The notes below the pieces were generated by a model, which saw only the letters and a list, made by a program, of their open reading frames with translations, was not told the origin of the DNA and did no database searches. Shown in pieces: positions 43,530 to 52,695 of a DNA stretch of 64,000 bases. Position numbers and translations under genes: made by a program. Source of the stretch: Pseudomonas sp. S35 (lineage in GTDB: Bacteria > Pseudomonadota > Gammaproteobacteria > Pseudomonadales > Pseudomonadaceae); NCBI RefSeq assembly GCF_009866765.1, contig NZ_CP019431.1, forward strand, positions 1-64,000. Direction: 5' to 3'. The stretch's first letter is position 1. Each line of letters starts with the position of its first letter.

Positions 43530-43745
43530 ATGACTGATCACCACACCTACAAGAAAGTCGAATTGGTGGGCTCATCCACCACCAGCATCGAAGATGCGAT
43601 CAACAATGCCTTGGCTGAAGCCAATAAGAGCATCAAGCACTTGGAGTGGTTTGAGGTGACTGAAACCCGAGGTCACATCAAGGACGGCAAAGCTGCGCAT
43701 TTTCAAGTTACCCTCAAGGTGGGGTTCCGAATTGCCAGTAGCTGA
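43530..43745 (+). CDS. Dodecin flavoprotein
   Basis: Dodecins are small dodecameric proteins that store or buffer flavin. The 71-residue product shows the family pattern: HHTYKKVELVGSSTTSIEDAINNALAEANKSIKHLEWFEVTETRGHIKDGKAAHFQVTLKVGFRI, including the flavin-stacking Trp in LEWFEV. AAGGAGAT stands 8 bases before the ATG. It is monocistronic. Confidence 0.95.
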   Translation: MTDHHTYKKVELVGSSTTSIEDAINNALAEANKSIKHLEWFEVTETRGHIKDGKAAHFQVTLKVGFRIASS

Positions 43746-43861
43746 TAGGGCGAGTTGAACTTTGCCCGCTGGCCGATTGCCATAACCTGCGCTACAAACA
43801 ATGGGTGCCGACGCCATGTGCGTCGGCATGTTCTTTTAGATCAGCGCAAGGAAAGTAACGG

Positions 43862-44086
43862 ATGAAGAAGTTTCTGTTAGCGGTAGGGTTGTTGAGTCTC
43901 GCGGGTACCGCACTGGCTGCGGGCAAGCCTTGTGAAGAGCTGAAAAGTGAAATTGCAGCGAAAATCGACGCCAAGGGCGCTTCGGGTTATTCGCTGGAAG
44001 TGGTGGATAAAGGCGCTGCAACCGACGCAGAAGTGGTCGGTAGCTGTGAAGGCGGCACCAAGGAAATCGTCTACAAGCGCGGTTGA
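43862..44086 (+). CDS. Small secreted DUF1161 protein (copy 1)
   Basis: A 74-residue precursor with a signal peptide (MKKFLLAVGLLSLAGTALA) and a mature part with the DUF1161 pattern: CEELKSEIAAKIDAKGASGYSLEVV, then VGSCEGGTKEIVYKR, with two cysteines likely in a disulfide. It is periplasmic. A paralogue is at 46019. It ends at a terminator. The function of the family is unknown. Confidence 0.9.
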   Translation: MKKFLLAVGLLSLAGTALAAGKPCEELKSEIAAKIDAKGASGYSLEVVDKGAATDAEVVGSCEGGTKEIVYKRG

Positions 44087-44105
44087 TTGCGTGTTGCAGA
44101 CATAA

Positions 44106-44143
44106 AATCGACGCACCTGTGGCAAGGGAGCGTCGGTTTTTTT
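44106..44143 (+). terminator. Terminator after DUF1161 copy 1
   Basis: CGACGC / GCGTCG arms around a 17-base loop, followed by a run of eight T. Minus-strand LLM gene ends immediately after. Confidence 0.8.
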
Positions 44144-44154
44144 TCGTCTGGGGT

Positions 44155-45156
44155 TTAGCCCTTCATCAACTGCGCCAGCAGCTCGTAGGAATGAATCCGG
44201 TCGGCGTGCTCATACAAGTCGCAAGTGAAGATCAACTCGTCGGCGCCGGTCTGTTCGATCAGCACCTCCAGTTTGGCGCGGATCTTCGCCGGGCTGCCGA
44301 CCATTGCCAGGCCGAGGAAACTGCCCACTGCGTCTTTCTCATGGGGCAGCCACTGCCCGTCCATGGTCTCTACCGGCGGGCGTTGCACCAGGCTTTGCCC
44401 ACGCATCAGCGCGAGGATGCGTTGGTACACCGAGGTGGCCAGGTAATCGGCTTGCTCGTCGGTGTCGGCGGCGACCAGCGGGATGCCGAGCATCACGTAG
44501 GGCTTGTCCAGCACGGCCGACGGCTTGAAGTGATTGCGGTAGACGCGAATCGCCTCGTGCATCAGGCGCGGTGCGAAATGCGAAGCGAAGGCGTAGGGCA
44601 AGCCGCGCTCGCCTGCCAGCTGTGCGCTGAACAGGCTGGAACCGAGCAGCCAGACCGGTACGTTGGTGCCGGTGCCGGGTACGGCGATGATGCGTTGGTC
44701 GGGTGTGCGCGGGCCCAGGTAGGCCATCAGCTCGGCAACATCTTCAGGGAACTCATCGGCGCTGCCGGAGCGTTCCCTGCGCAGGGCGCGGGCGGTCATC
44801 TGGTCGGAACCCGGTGCGCGGCCCAGGCCCAGGTCGATACGGCCGGGGTACAGGCTTTCCAAGGTGCCGAACTGTTCGGCGATCACCAGCGGCGCGTGGT
44901 TGGGCAGCATCACGCCGCCGGAGCCGACGCGGATGGTTGATGTACCACCCGCCAGGTAACCCAATAACACCGAGGTGGCCGAGCTGGCGATGCCGTCCAT
45001 ATTGTGGTGTTCAGCCACCCAGAAACGGTTGTAGCCAAACTTTTCCACATGCTGGGCCAGGTCCAGGGAATTGCGCAGCGACTGCGCCGGACTGCCATTG
45101 GCTCGCACCGGAACCAGGTCGAGGGTCGAAAACTTCACGTCGGACAGCGATTTCAT
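44155..45156 (-). CDS. LLM-class flavin-dependent oxidoreductase
   Basis: A luciferase-like monooxygenase (group 1, YhbW type) of 333 residues using FMNH2 from a separate reductase. The TIM-barrel motifs are typical: [84 protein letters not shown] and the C-terminal [26 protein letters not shown]. The substrate is unknown. It is not in an operon with a flavin reductase. Confidence 0.93.
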   Translation of the reverse strand: MKSLSDVKFSTLDLVPVRANGSPAQSLRNSLDLAQHVEKFGYNRFWVAEHHNMDGIASSATSVLLGYLAGGTSTIRVGSGGVMLPNHAPLVIAEQFGTLESLYPGRIDLGLGRAPGSDQMTARALRRERSGSADEFPEDVAELMAYLGPRTPDQRIIAVPGTGTNVPVWLLGSSLFSAQLAGERGLPYAFASHFAPRLMHEAIRVYRNHFKPSAVLDKPYVMLGIPLVAADTDEQADYLATSVYQRILALMRGQSLVQRPPVETMDGQWLPHEKDAVGSFLGLAMVGSPAKIRAKLEVLIEQTGADELIFTCDLYEHADRIHSYELLAQLMKG

Positions 45157-45377
45157 AAGCCTGCTTCTCCAAGGGGGCGCGCAGGCTTTTTAGACGATCC
45201 AAAACCTGCCGCTTCATGTGCATGCTCTATGCAATGAGGGCATATACCCGAGATTCAATAGTGAGCGTGAAAATTCCTACTGAATTGCTAGGTTTCTCCG
45301 ACAAGAAGATGAACTTTGCCAGGCTGTCTATCCTCAGAACCCTTACTGACGCAAAACCACCGTTCGAGGAGACCGCT
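45157..45377. other. Divergent gap between LLM oxidoreductase and OsmC genes
   Basis: About 220 bases with divergent promoters expected. An open reading frame runs in from 45216 in frame with osmC but is not credible as an N-terminal extension. No strong motif was identified. Confidence 0.4.
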
Positions 45378-45809
45378 ATGAGTATCGTTAAAAAAGCATC
45401 CGCGCATTGGGAAGGTGACCTGAAGACGGGCCTGGGCTCCATCTCCACGGAAACCGGCGTACTGCGTGAAGCGCCCTATGGCTTCAAGGCGCGTTTTGAA
45501 GGCGGCAAGGGCACTAACCCGGAAGAACTGATTGGCGCGGCCCATGCTGGCTGTTTCTCCATGGCGTTTTCCATGATTCTGGGTGATGCGGGGCTTAAGG
45601 CTGACAGCATCGACACCCAGGCCGAAGTGACGCTGGACCAAGTAGATGGCGGTTTTGCGATCACCGCTGTGCACTTGATCCTCAAGGCCAAGATCCCAGG
45701 CGCGAGCCAGGCGCAGTTCGATGAGCTGAGCAAGAAGGCGAAAGAAGGCTGCCCGGTGTCCAAAGTGCTGAATGCAAAAATCAGCCTGGATGCCACGCTG
45801 GTTAGCTAA
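45378..45809 (+). CDS. OsmC-family peroxiredoxin
   Basis: OsmC-type thiol peroxidase, 143 residues, reducing organic hydroperoxides. The two redox cysteines are in GAAHAGCFSMAFSM and AKEGCPVSKVLNA. The N-terminus MSIVKKASAHWEGDLKTGLGSISTETG is that of the OsmC subgroup. The ATG at 45378 follows GAGGA; longer in-frame readings from 45216 are not supported. Expression under osmotic or stationary-phase stress is typical of the family. Confidence 0.95.
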   Translation: MSIVKKASAHWEGDLKTGLGSISTETGVLREAPYGFKARFEGGKGTNPEELIGAAHAGCFSMAFSMILGDAGLKADSIDTQAEVTLDQVDGGFAITAVHLILKAKIPGASQAQFDELSKKAKEGCPVSKVLNAKISLDATLVS

Positions 45810-45822
45810 CCCCGTAGGTCCA

Positions 45823-45915
45823 CTGTGGGAGGGGGCTTGCCCCCGATAGCGGTCTAATCAGTGACAGAGATGTTGCCTGATCCGCCGCTATCGGGAGCCA
45901 GCCCCCTCCTACATT
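45823..45915. repeat. REPIN after osmC
   Basis: TGTGGGAGGGGGCTTGCCCCCGATAGCGG and its inverted partner CCGCTATCGGGAGCCAGCCCCCTCC flank a short unique spacer. The CGATAGCGG/CCGCTATCG arms extend the pairing beyond the REP core. Confidence 0.88.
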
Positions 45916-46018
45916 CATTTGTGCGTTAAATCAGAACTCGTGTTTCCAAACTGTGGTCGAATAGCCATATGCAGCCTAGGCGCACACCCGTGCGCACTGT
46001 ATTCAGGGAGCTTCACAC

Positions 46019-46258
46019 ATGAAACGTTTTGCCTTGGCGATCATCTGCGGTGTGTTGGCCACTTCGGCTGTGGCCGCGCCCAAAGATTGTGAAGAGCTCA
46101 GGAAAGAGATCGAGGTCAAGATCCAGGCTAATGCGGTGCCTTCCTACACCCTCGAGATCGTCAGCAAGGAAGAAGCGGACAAGCACGACGTAGCCATGGT
46201 CGTCGGCAGCTGTGAGAATGGGACGAAGGCGATCATCTACCAGCGCAACAACGACTGA
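46019..46258 (+). CDS. Small secreted DUF1161 protein (copy 2)
   Basis: A 79-residue precursor, paralogous to the protein at 43862: signal peptide MKRFALAIICGVLATSAVAA, then DCEELRKEIEVKIQANAVPSYTLEIV and VGSCENGTKAIIYQR. It has the same two cysteines and about five extra residues. GGGAG precedes the ATG. It is convergent with the lipoprotein gene next to it with no gap between their stops. Confidence 0.9.
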   Translation: MKRFALAIICGVLATSAVAAPKDCEELRKEIEVKIQANAVPSYTLEIVSKEEADKHDVAMVVGSCENGTKAIIYQRNND

Positions 46259-46681
46259 TCAGAGACAGTTCACGCTGCGTTCTTCTGCCAGCAACTGACG
46301 GCTTGAGTCGTATAGCCGGATGTTGGGTGTGAACGCCAGCGAGCGTCCCTCCAGCACATAGCGCTGGCCCGCTTGGAAGTGGTCGTACTGCAAGGTCATG
46401 AAGCACGTGCGCTCCTGCATTTCGGTCATGCCGCCCAGGCCTGCGCCGGCGGGCACTTCAAAGTCAAAGCGCACCATCAGCTCATGGGCCCCGGGCGGCA
46501 TCTGGAAATAGCGCCCGTCGTTGAGGTTTTTGCCGTCCAGACGCTGTGCCATCACCAACTTGGCCCTTGGCGTTGGCGTGATGAAATCGACCCAGGCCTG
46601 CTGCGGGTCGGCTGCAGGCAAGGGGGTCGAAGTACAGGCGCCGATGAACACGATGGCGACGCAAAGCAAGAGCTGACGCAT
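46259..46681 (-). CDS. Putative lipoprotein of unknown function
   Basis: A 140-residue protein with a lipoprotein signal peptide (MRQLLLCVAIVFIGAC, lipobox IGAC) and a beta-rich mature part that includes FDFEVPAGAGLGGMTEMQERTCFMTLQYDHFQAGQRYVLEGRS. ATG at 46681 is chosen; a GTG three codons upstream is the alternative, and neither has a clear ribosome-binding site. It is envelope-associated by prediction. It is divergent from the metallopeptidase gene at 46756. Confidence 0.75.
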   Translation of the reverse strand: MRQLLLCVAIVFIGACTSTPLPAADPQQAWVDFITPTPRAKLVMAQRLDGKNLNDGRYFQMPPGAHELMVRFDFEVPAGAGLGGMTEMQERTCFMTLQYDHFQAGQRYVLEGRSLAFTPNIRLYDSSRQLLAEERSVNCL

Positions 46682-46755
46682 GACAGGCACTCGGCGATAG
46701 GACGGGTAGTTCTGTCAGTATAAGCACGAACCTAACACCCAGGAGCAGTCAGGGC

Positions 46756-47799
46756 ATGGTCAGGCGTTTTCTTCCGGGGTTGATGGTGGTGCTGCTCAGT
46801 GGTTGCTCCAGCGTCAGTTATTACGGGCAACTGGCGAGCGGTCAGTGGCAGCTCCTACGGGCCAGGGAGCCGGTTTCAGAGGTCATCGCCGACCTTTCCC
46901 GGCCGCAGCCATTGCGCGACCATCTCGCTCAATCCCAGAAAGCGCGAACCTTCGCCAGCGAACATCTGCACCTGCCTGACAACCAGAGTTACCGGCTGTA
47001 CGCCGATATTGGTCGGCCTTATGTCGTCTGGAATGTCTTCGCCACCCAGGAATTTTCCCTGTCGCCCGAAAACCACTGCTTCCCCATTGCCGGTTGCGTG
47101 GCCTATCGCGGTTATTACAGCCAAGGCGCGGCGCGCGGTGAGGCGGCGTTATTGCGCCAGCAAGGCATGGATGTGTCGGTTGGCGGCGTCGAAGCCTATT
47201 CCACCTTGGGCTGGTTCAATGACCCGATCATGAATTCGATGATGCACTGGGGCGATGAGCGGCTGGCCACGCTGATCTTCCATGAGCTGGCGCACCAGCG
47301 TTTCTACGTGAAGGACGACACCGAGTTCAACGAGTCATTTGCCAATTTTGTCGAGCAGGAAGGCACTCGCCAATGGCGCGCCGCCCGTGGTTTGGCACCC
47401 ACCGGCAATGGCTCTGTGCAGCAGCGTGACCAATTTACCCAGCTGATTCTCGACACCCGCAAGCGCCTGGAACAACTCTACGCTCAACCGTTGGCGGCTG
47501 ATGTGATGCGCCAAGCCAAGGCGGCCGAATTCGAGCACTTGCGCCTTGAATACCGGCAGATGCGCGACAGCCAGTGGGGTGGCGACAAACGCTATGACGC
47601 CTGGATCAACCAGCCGATGAACAATGCGCGGCTGTTGCCGTTTGGTCTGTATGACCAATGGGTGTCGGCGTTTGCGGCGTTGTTCCGGCAGGCAGGTGGC
47701 GATTGGCTGAAGTTCTATGCTGCGGTTGAGCAGCTGGGTGAATTGCCGGTGGCGCAGCGCAAGGCTGCGTTGAGGCAGTTGGCGGGGGTTGATCTGTAG
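46756..47799 (+). CDS. Predicted zinc aminopeptidase lipoprotein (Aminopep/DUF2265 family)
   Basis: A 347-residue predicted metallopeptidase with a lipoprotein signal (LPGLMVVLLSGCSS) and the zincin motif HELAHQ at 176-181, followed by the second ligand region FNESFANFVEQEGTRQW. The conserved GGVEAYSTLGWFNDPIMNSM is a hallmark of this family. It should face the periplasm. The aminopeptidase activity is a family assignment, not shown here. Confidence 0.88.
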   Translation: MVRRFLPGLMVVLLSGCSSVSYYGQLASGQWQLLRAREPVSEVIADLSRPQPLRDHLAQSQKARTFASEHLHLPDNQSYRLYADIGRPYVVWNVFATQEFSLSPENHCFPIAGCVAYRGYYSQGAARGEAALLRQQGMDVSVGGVEAYSTLGWFNDPIMNSMMHWGDERLATLIFHELAHQRFYVKDDTEFNESFANFVEQEGTRQWRAARGLAPTGNGSVQQRDQFTQLILDTRKRLEQLYAQPLAADVMRQAKAAEFEHLRLEYRQMRDSQWGGDKRYDAWINQPMNNARLLPFGLYDQWVSAFAALFRQAGGDWLKFYAAVEQLGELPVAQRKAALRQLAGVDL

Positions 47800-47867
47800 G
47801 GCCTCATCGGGGGCATAGGTATCTACACAACTTCCCGTGGATGCTGAATCTATGGCAAATGGGCTGT

Positions 47868-48001
47868 TGTGGTGAGCGGGCTTGTCCCGCGCTGGGCTGC
47901 GAAGCAGCCCCATCAAAGCCACCGCGTTTTTTCAGAAAAACCAAGTTGCCTGGTTTTGGGGCTGCTGCGCAGCCCAGCGCGGGACAAGCCCGCTCACCAC
48001 A
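47868..48001. repeat. Large REPIN, GTGAGCGGGCTTGTCCCGC type
   Basis: Inverted arms of about 44 bases (TGTGGTGAGCGGGCTTGTCC...GGGGCTGC and its complement) flank a 45-base spacer. This is a different REP family from the GTGGGAGGGGG type. Another single REP copy (48024-48053) follows it. Confidence 0.9.
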
Positions 48002-48023
48002 GAGTTATGTATAAGCCGGATAA

Positions 48024-48053
48024 GGTGGGAGGGCGCTTGCCCCCGATGGCGGC
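48024..48053. repeat. Single REP half next to the HAD phosphatase stop
   Basis: GGTGGGAGGGCGCTTGCCCCCGATGGCGG lies within 5 bases of the stop codon of the minus-strand HAD gene. No inverted partner is seen. Confidence 0.7.
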
Positions 48054-48054
48054 C

Positions 48055-48714
48055 TCAAGGCCGCTGCAAAAACGCCTGATGCATCTGCGCCAACGTCTCA
48101 AAGTGCCAAGTCGGCGCCTCGGCGTTCAACTCTTCAAAGCTACCAAACCCATAACCGACCGCCGCCGAATCCAGCCCATTGCTGCGCGCGCCGATCAGGT
48201 CGTGCTTGCGATCACCAATCATCAAGGTGGTGGCCGGGTCCAGGCCTTCCTCGCGCATCAAATGGGCGATCAGCTCGACCTTGTTGGTACGCGTCCCGTC
48301 CATTTCGCTGCCGTAGATCACCTTGAAGTGCTTGGCAAAGTCGAAATGCCTGGCGATTTCACGGGCAAATTCCCACGGCTTTGAGGTGGCGACATACAGC
48401 TGGCGGCCTTGGCTGCTCAAGTCCTGCAGCAGCGGCATCACACCGTCGAACACGCGGTTTTCATACAGCCCGGTGACCTTGAAGCGCTCGCGATAGAAAT
48501 TCACCGCCTCCCACGCCTTGGCTTCATCGAAGTCGTAAAACTGCATGAACGCTTGCAGCAACGGCGGGCCGATGAAGTGTTCGAGTTTGGTCAGGTCCGG
48601 TTCATCGATGCCCAGTTTGCCGAGGGCGTACTGGATCGAGCGGGTGATGCCTTCACGCGGATCGGTGAGGGTGCCATCCAAGTCAAACAGCACGGTTTGG
48701 TAAGGCAGGCTCAT
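48055..48714 (-). CDS. HAD-family phosphatase (phosphoglycolate phosphatase-like)
   Basis: A 219-residue haloacid-dehalogenase phosphatase with nucleophile motif LFDLDGTLTDP (Asp11, Asp13), motif II VATSKPW, Lys motif and motif IV IGDRKHDLIGARSNGL. The alpha-helical cap after residue 15 (GITRSIQYALGKLGIDEPDLTKLEHFIGPPLLQAF) resembles the Gph/PGP subgroup. The substrate is uncertain. Its start overlaps the gamma-carbonic anhydrase stop by four bases, so the two are coupled. Confidence 0.9.
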   Translation of the reverse strand: MSLPYQTVLFDLDGTLTDPREGITRSIQYALGKLGIDEPDLTKLEHFIGPPLLQAFMQFYDFDEAKAWEAVNFYRERFKVTGLYENRVFDGVMPLLQDLSSQGRQLYVATSKPWEFAREIARHFDFAKHFKVIYGSEMDGTRTNKVELIAHLMREEGLDPATTLMIGDRKHDLIGARSNGLDSAAVGYGFGSFEELNAEAPTWHFETLAQMHQAFLQRP

Positions 48715-49253
48715 TGGTCGAATCCTTCAGCCAGGTGCAGGTCTTTGAGCTTCACGTAGTTCGCGGCGCTGTAGGTGAAAAAGGCGCGCTCCTTGTCCGT
48801 CAGCGCGCGGGCTTGTTTAACCGGGCTGCCCACATACAAGAAGCCGCTGTCGAGTTTCTTGCCCGGCGGCACCAGGCTGCCGGCGCCGATGATCACGTCG
48901 TCTTCCACCACGGCGCCGTCCATCACGATGCTGCCCATGCCGATCAGCACGCGGCTGCCCACGGTGCAGCCATGCAGCATGACTTTGTGGGCGATGGTCA
49001 CGTCGTCGCCGATCAGCAGCGGGAAACCGTCAGGATTGAACGGCCCGGCGTGGGTAATGTGCAGCACGCAGCCATCCTGCACGCTGGTGCGCGCACCGAT
49101 GCGGATGCGGTGCATGTCGCCGCGAATCACGGTCAACGGCCATACCGAGCTGTCGGCGCCGATTTCGACATCGCCGATCACCACCGCCGAAACATCGACA
49201 AAAGCCCCGGCGCCCAGGGTTGGCGTGTGGTTCTGATAGGTGCGAAGGGTCAC
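48711..49253 (-). CDS. Gamma-carbonic anhydrase-like hexapeptide-repeat protein
   Basis: A 180-residue left-handed beta-helix protein with repeated hexapeptides (SAVVIGDVEIGADSSVWPLTVIRGDMHRIRIGARTSVQDGC) and the zinc-ligand histidines in HITHAGPF and IAHKVMLHGC. It is of the YrdA/PaaY type. Family members bind Zn2+ or Fe2+ and some are weak carbonic anhydrases; activity here is not certain. It is divergent from prlC. Confidence 0.9.
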   Translation of the reverse strand: MTLRTYQNHTPTLGAGAFVDVSAVVIGDVEIGADSSVWPLTVIRGDMHRIRIGARTSVQDGCVLHITHAGPFNPDGFPLLIGDDVTIAHKVMLHGCTVGSRVLIGMGSIVMDGAVVEDDVIIGAGSLVPPGKKLDSGFLYVGSPVKQARALTDKERAFFTYSAANYVKLKDLHLAEGFDQ

Positions 49254-49355
49254 GATAGGCTCTCTCTCTTCTGCTGATAGCTGCGGTGGGCGTTGATTGT
49301 AATTAAGATGGCCCCATCTTTGTTCTTACATGTTTCTTCAGCCAAGGTGCCAACC

Positions 49356-51407
49356 GTGAGCGCGAACAACCCTCTTCTGCAGTCCTACGACCTGCCGCCG
49401 TTCTCGGTGATCCGTGCCGAGCACGTGCAGCCGGCCATCGAACAGATCCTTGCCGACAACCGCGTTGCCATCGAAGGCATCCTGCAAAGCCAGGGTAAAA
49501 ATCCTACGTGGGCTGGCCTTGTACTGGCCATGGACGAATTGAACGACCGACTGGGCGCCGCCTGGAGCCCGGTCAGCCACCTCAACGCGGTGTGCAACAG
49601 CGCCGAATTGCGTGAGGCCTATGAAAGCTGCCTGCCGGCATTGAGCGCGTATTCCACCGAAATGGGCCAGAACCGTGCACTGTTCCAGGCCTTCGAAGCC
49701 CTGGCCAACAGCCCCGAAGCCGCCGGTTTTGATGTGGCGCAAAAAACCATCCTTGAGCATTCTTTGCGTGACTTCCGCCTGTCGGGTATCGACCTGCCGC
49801 CTGAGCAGCAGAAGCGTTATGCCGAAGTGCAGAGCAAACTCTCCGAGCTGGGCAGCAAGTTCTCCAACCAACTGTTGGACGCCACCCAGGCTTGGACCAA
49901 ACACGTCACCGATGAAGCCACCCTCGCCGGCCTGACCGACTCGGCCAAGGCGCAAATGGCCGCTGCCGCCCAGGCCAAAGGCCTCGACGGCTGGCTGATC
50001 ACCCTGGAGTTTCCTAGCTACTACGCGGTGATGATCTACGCCCAGGACCGCGCCCTGCGTGAAGAAATCTACGCGGCCTACTGCACCCGTGCGTCGGACC
50101 AAGGCCCGAATGCCGGTCAGAACGATAACGGCCCGGTGATGGAACAGATCCTCGACCTGCGTCAGGAACTGGCTCAACTGCTCGGCTTCGCGTCGTTCTC
50201 GGAACTGAGCCTGGCCACCAAAATGGCTGAATCCAGCGACCAGGTCCTGAGTTTCCTGCGCGACCTGGCCAAGCGCAGCAAGCCGTTTGCCACCCAAGAC
50301 CTGCAACAACTCAAGGCCTACGCGGCTGAACAAGGCTGCGCCGACCTGCAAAGCTGGGACAGCGGTTTCTACGGCGAAAAACTGCGCGAGCAGCGCTACA
50401 GCGTGTCCCAGGAAGCCCTGCGCGCCTACTTCCCGATCGACAAGGTGCTGGGCGGCCTGTTCGCCATTGTGCAGCGCCTGTACGGCATCGAGATTGCCGA
50501 GCAGAAAGGCTTCGACACTTGGCACCCGGATGTCCGCTTGTTTGAAATCAAGGAAAACGGCCAGCACGTCGGCCGCTTCTTCTTCGACCTCTACGCCCGC
50601 GCCAACAAGCGTGGCGGTGCCTGGATGGACGGCGCGCGCGACCGCCGCCGCACTGTCGATGGCGTGCTGCAAAGCCCGGTGGCCAACCTAGTGTGCAACT
50701 TCACCCCGGCCGACAGCGGCAAGCCTGCCCTGCTGACCCATGATGAAGTGACTACGCTGTTCCACGAATTCGGCCACGGCCTGCATCACCTGTTGACCCG
50801 CGTCGAGCACGCTGGCGTATCCGGTATCAACGGCGTGGCCTGGGATGCGGTGGAGTTGCCGAGCCAGTTCATGGAGAACTGGTGCTGGGAGCCGGAAGGC
50901 CTGGCGCTGATCTCTGGCCACTATGAAAGCGGTGAGCCGCTGCCTCAGGACCTGTTGGAAAAAATGCTCGCGGCCAAGAACTTCCAGTCTGGCCTGATGA
51001 TGGTGCGCCAGCTGGAATTCTCGTTGTTCGACTTCGAAATGCACGCCACCCACGGTGATGGCCGCAGTGTGGCGCAGGTGCTGGAAGGCGTACGTGACGA
51101 GGTGTCGGTGATGCGTCCGCCAGCCTACAACCGCTTCCCCAACAGCTTTGCGCACATCTTCGCCGGTGGTTACGCGGCGGGTTACTACAGCTACAAGTGG
51201 GCCGAAGTGCTGTCGGCGGATGCCTTCTCCAAGTTCGAAGAGGACGGCGTACTCAATGCCGATACTGGTCGCGCGTTTCGCGAGGCAATCCTGGCCCGCG
51301 GTGGTTCCCAGGCGCCGATGGTGCTGTTCGTCGATTTTCGCGGACGTGCGCCGTCGATTGACGCACTCTTGCGCCACAGCGGCCTGAGTGAGGACGCGGC
51401 AGCATGA
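49356..51407 (+). CDS. prlC: Oligopeptidase A
   Basis: PrlC is a cytoplasmic zinc metallopeptidase (M3 family) degrading signal peptides and short peptides. The 683-residue protein has the zinc site HEFGH at 470-474 with the downstream Glu in GVAWDAVELPSQFMENW. The GTG at 49356 is chosen as start, with AAGGTG 6 bases before it and the protein beginning SANNPLLQSYDLPPFS as in homologues; a 21-residue longer ATG reading is less likely. It overlaps the YheV gene by 4 bases. Confidence 0.97.
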   Translation: MSANNPLLQSYDLPPFSVIRAEHVQPAIEQILADNRVAIEGILQSQGKNPTWAGLVLAMDELNDRLGAAWSPVSHLNAVCNSAELREAYESCLPALSAYSTEMGQNRALFQAFEALANSPEAAGFDVAQKTILEHSLRDFRLSGIDLPPEQQKRYAEVQSKLSELGSKFSNQLLDATQAWTKHVTDEATLAGLTDSAKAQMAAAAQAKGLDGWLITLEFPSYYAVMIYAQDRALREEIYAAYCTRASDQGPNAGQNDNGPVMEQILDLRQELAQLLGFASFSELSLATKMAESSDQVLSFLRDLAKRSKPFATQDLQQLKAYAAEQGCADLQSWDSGFYGEKLREQRYSVSQEALRAYFPIDKVLGGLFAIVQRLYGIEIAEQKGFDTWHPDVRLFEIKENGQHVGRFFFDLYARANKRGGAWMDGARDRRRTVDGVLQSPVANLVCNFTPADSGKPALLTHDEVTTLFHEFGHGLHHLLTRVEHAGVSGINGVAWDAVELPSQFMENWCWEPEGLALISGHYESGEPLPQDLLEKMLAAKNFQSGLMMVRQLEFSLFDFEMHATHGDGRSVAQVLEGVRDEVSVMRPPAYNRFPNSFAHIFAGGYAAGYYSYKWAEVLSADAFSKFEEDGVLNADTGRAFREAILARGGSQAPMVLFVDFRGRAPSIDALLRHSGLSEDAAA

Positions 51408-51679
51408 GTGAAGGGCCTGTGATCACCAAGAAGCAATTTATCGCCGGGGCGGTCTGCCCGGCGTGCAGCGAGCCGGACAAGCTGAAAATGTGGACCGAAG
51501 ACAACGTGCCACACCGCGAGTGCGTGGCCTGCGGGTACACCGACACCTTGAACGACCAAGGGCTGTCAGTGCCCAAGGAACTGGGTACGCGGGTCAATAC
51601 TTCGGCGCTCAAAGCGCCGGCGGACCCCAAGGTTCAGGCAGTGCAATTCTTCCCGAACCCGAAGTTGAAAAAAGACTAA
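51404..51679 (+). CDS. YheV-family zinc-ribbon protein
   Basis: A 91-residue protein with a four-cysteine zinc ribbon (CPACSEPDK ... HRECVACGYTD). It overlaps prlC by ATGA and so is translationally coupled, the same linkage as in other gammaproteobacteria. Cytoplasmic, function unknown. Confidence 0.93.
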   Translation: MSEGPVITKKQFIAGAVCPACSEPDKLKMWTEDNVPHRECVACGYTDTLNDQGLSVPKELGTRVNTSALKAPADPKVQAVQFFPNPKLKKD

Positions 51680-51696
51680 AAGTTTTACGCACATCC

Positions 51697-51790
51697 AATG
51701 TGGGAGGGGGCTTGCCCCCGATAGCGCAAGGCCAGTCAGGCTCTAAATTGGCTGACCCACCGCTATCGGGAGCCAGCCCCCTTCCACATT
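51697..51790. repeat. REPIN after the YheV gene
   Basis: ATGTGGGAGGGGGCTTGCCC with the CGATAGCG extension and its inverse CCGCTATCGGGAGCCAGCC flank about 35 bases. It belongs to the same family as the REPIN at 45823. Confidence 0.88.
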
Positions 51791-51940
51791 TTTTTGCCTG
51801 CGTTTATTCGACTTAGGTCGCTGAATCCATTCTCCACATCCTTAGCCTGCTATCATTTGTAACCATTGATTGCCAAAAATACACGAGCCGCTCCCCAGAA
51901 GCGGCCGAACAAACCCGTGACCACATGATGAGGTGCACCC

Positions 51941-52693
51941 ATGTCTGATCAAGATCAAGACAACCCCCGGCGTGACTTTCTACGCAAATCCTTGACCTTG
52001 ATCCCGGTGGTCACGGTTGCCAGTACCGGCCTCGGCGGCTCGATATTGATGGTTGCTCCGGAGCCGGCCCAAGCCGCGCCAGCCAAGCCTGCAACGAGCG
52101 ACAAGGCTTACGAGCCGAGCTATTTCACCGCAGAGGAATGGGCGTTTATCAACGCCGCCGTCGAGCGCCTGATCCCCGCCGATGCCCAAGGCCCTGGCGC
52201 CCTGGAAGCCGGCGCGCCGGAATACATCGACCGTCAGATGAACACACCGTATGCCAGCGGCGCGCTGTGGTTCATGCAAGGTCCGTTCAACGCCGACGCT
52301 GCGCCGCAGATGGGCTGGCAGAGCAAACTGGTGCCCAAAGAGATCTATCGCCTGGGCATTGCCGCGACGGACGCTTGGTCGAAAGCCTTCAACGGTAAAG
52401 CTTTTGCTGCGCAAGACAGCGCTACCCGAGACGATATGTTGCACCGTCTGGAGGCTGGCGGCAGTGAAATGGCGGCGCATTTCGAGGCGGTGCCCGCCAA
52501 GATGTTTTTCAACCTGCTGCTGCAAAACACCAAGGAAGGCTTCTTCTGCGACCCGATCCACGGTGGCAATAAAGGCATGGTCGGCTGGACCATGATCGGC
52601 TTCCCCGGCGCTCGCGCCGACTTTATGGATTGGGTGGAACGCAACGAGCAATACCCCTTCCCGGCTGTTTCCATCCGTGGCGAGAGGGCATAA
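51941..52693 (+). CDS. Gluconate 2-dehydrogenase-like small (gamma) subunit
   Basis: A 250-residue protein with a twin-arginine signal (NPRRDFLRKSLTLIPVVTVAS) followed by the DUF1427/gluconate 2-dehydrogenase subunit 3 domain (YFTAEEWAFINAAVERLIPADAQGPGALEAGAPEYIDRQM). The small subunit is needed to export and stabilise the FAD subunit. It is the first of three genes: small subunit, GMC-type FAD subunit, triheme cytochrome c. The ATG follows GAGGTG. Confidence 0.92.
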   Translation: MSDQDQDNPRRDFLRKSLTLIPVVTVASTGLGGSILMVAPEPAQAAPAKPATSDKAYEPSYFTAEEWAFINAAVERLIPADAQGPGALEAGAPEYIDRQMNTPYASGALWFMQGPFNADAAPQMGWQSKLVPKEIYRLGIAATDAWSKAFNGKAFAAQDSATRDDMLHRLEAGGSEMAAHFEAVPAKMFFNLLLQNTKEGFFCDPIHGGNKGMVGWTMIGFPGARADFMDWVERNEQYPFPAVSIRGERA

Positions 52694-52695
52694 AC

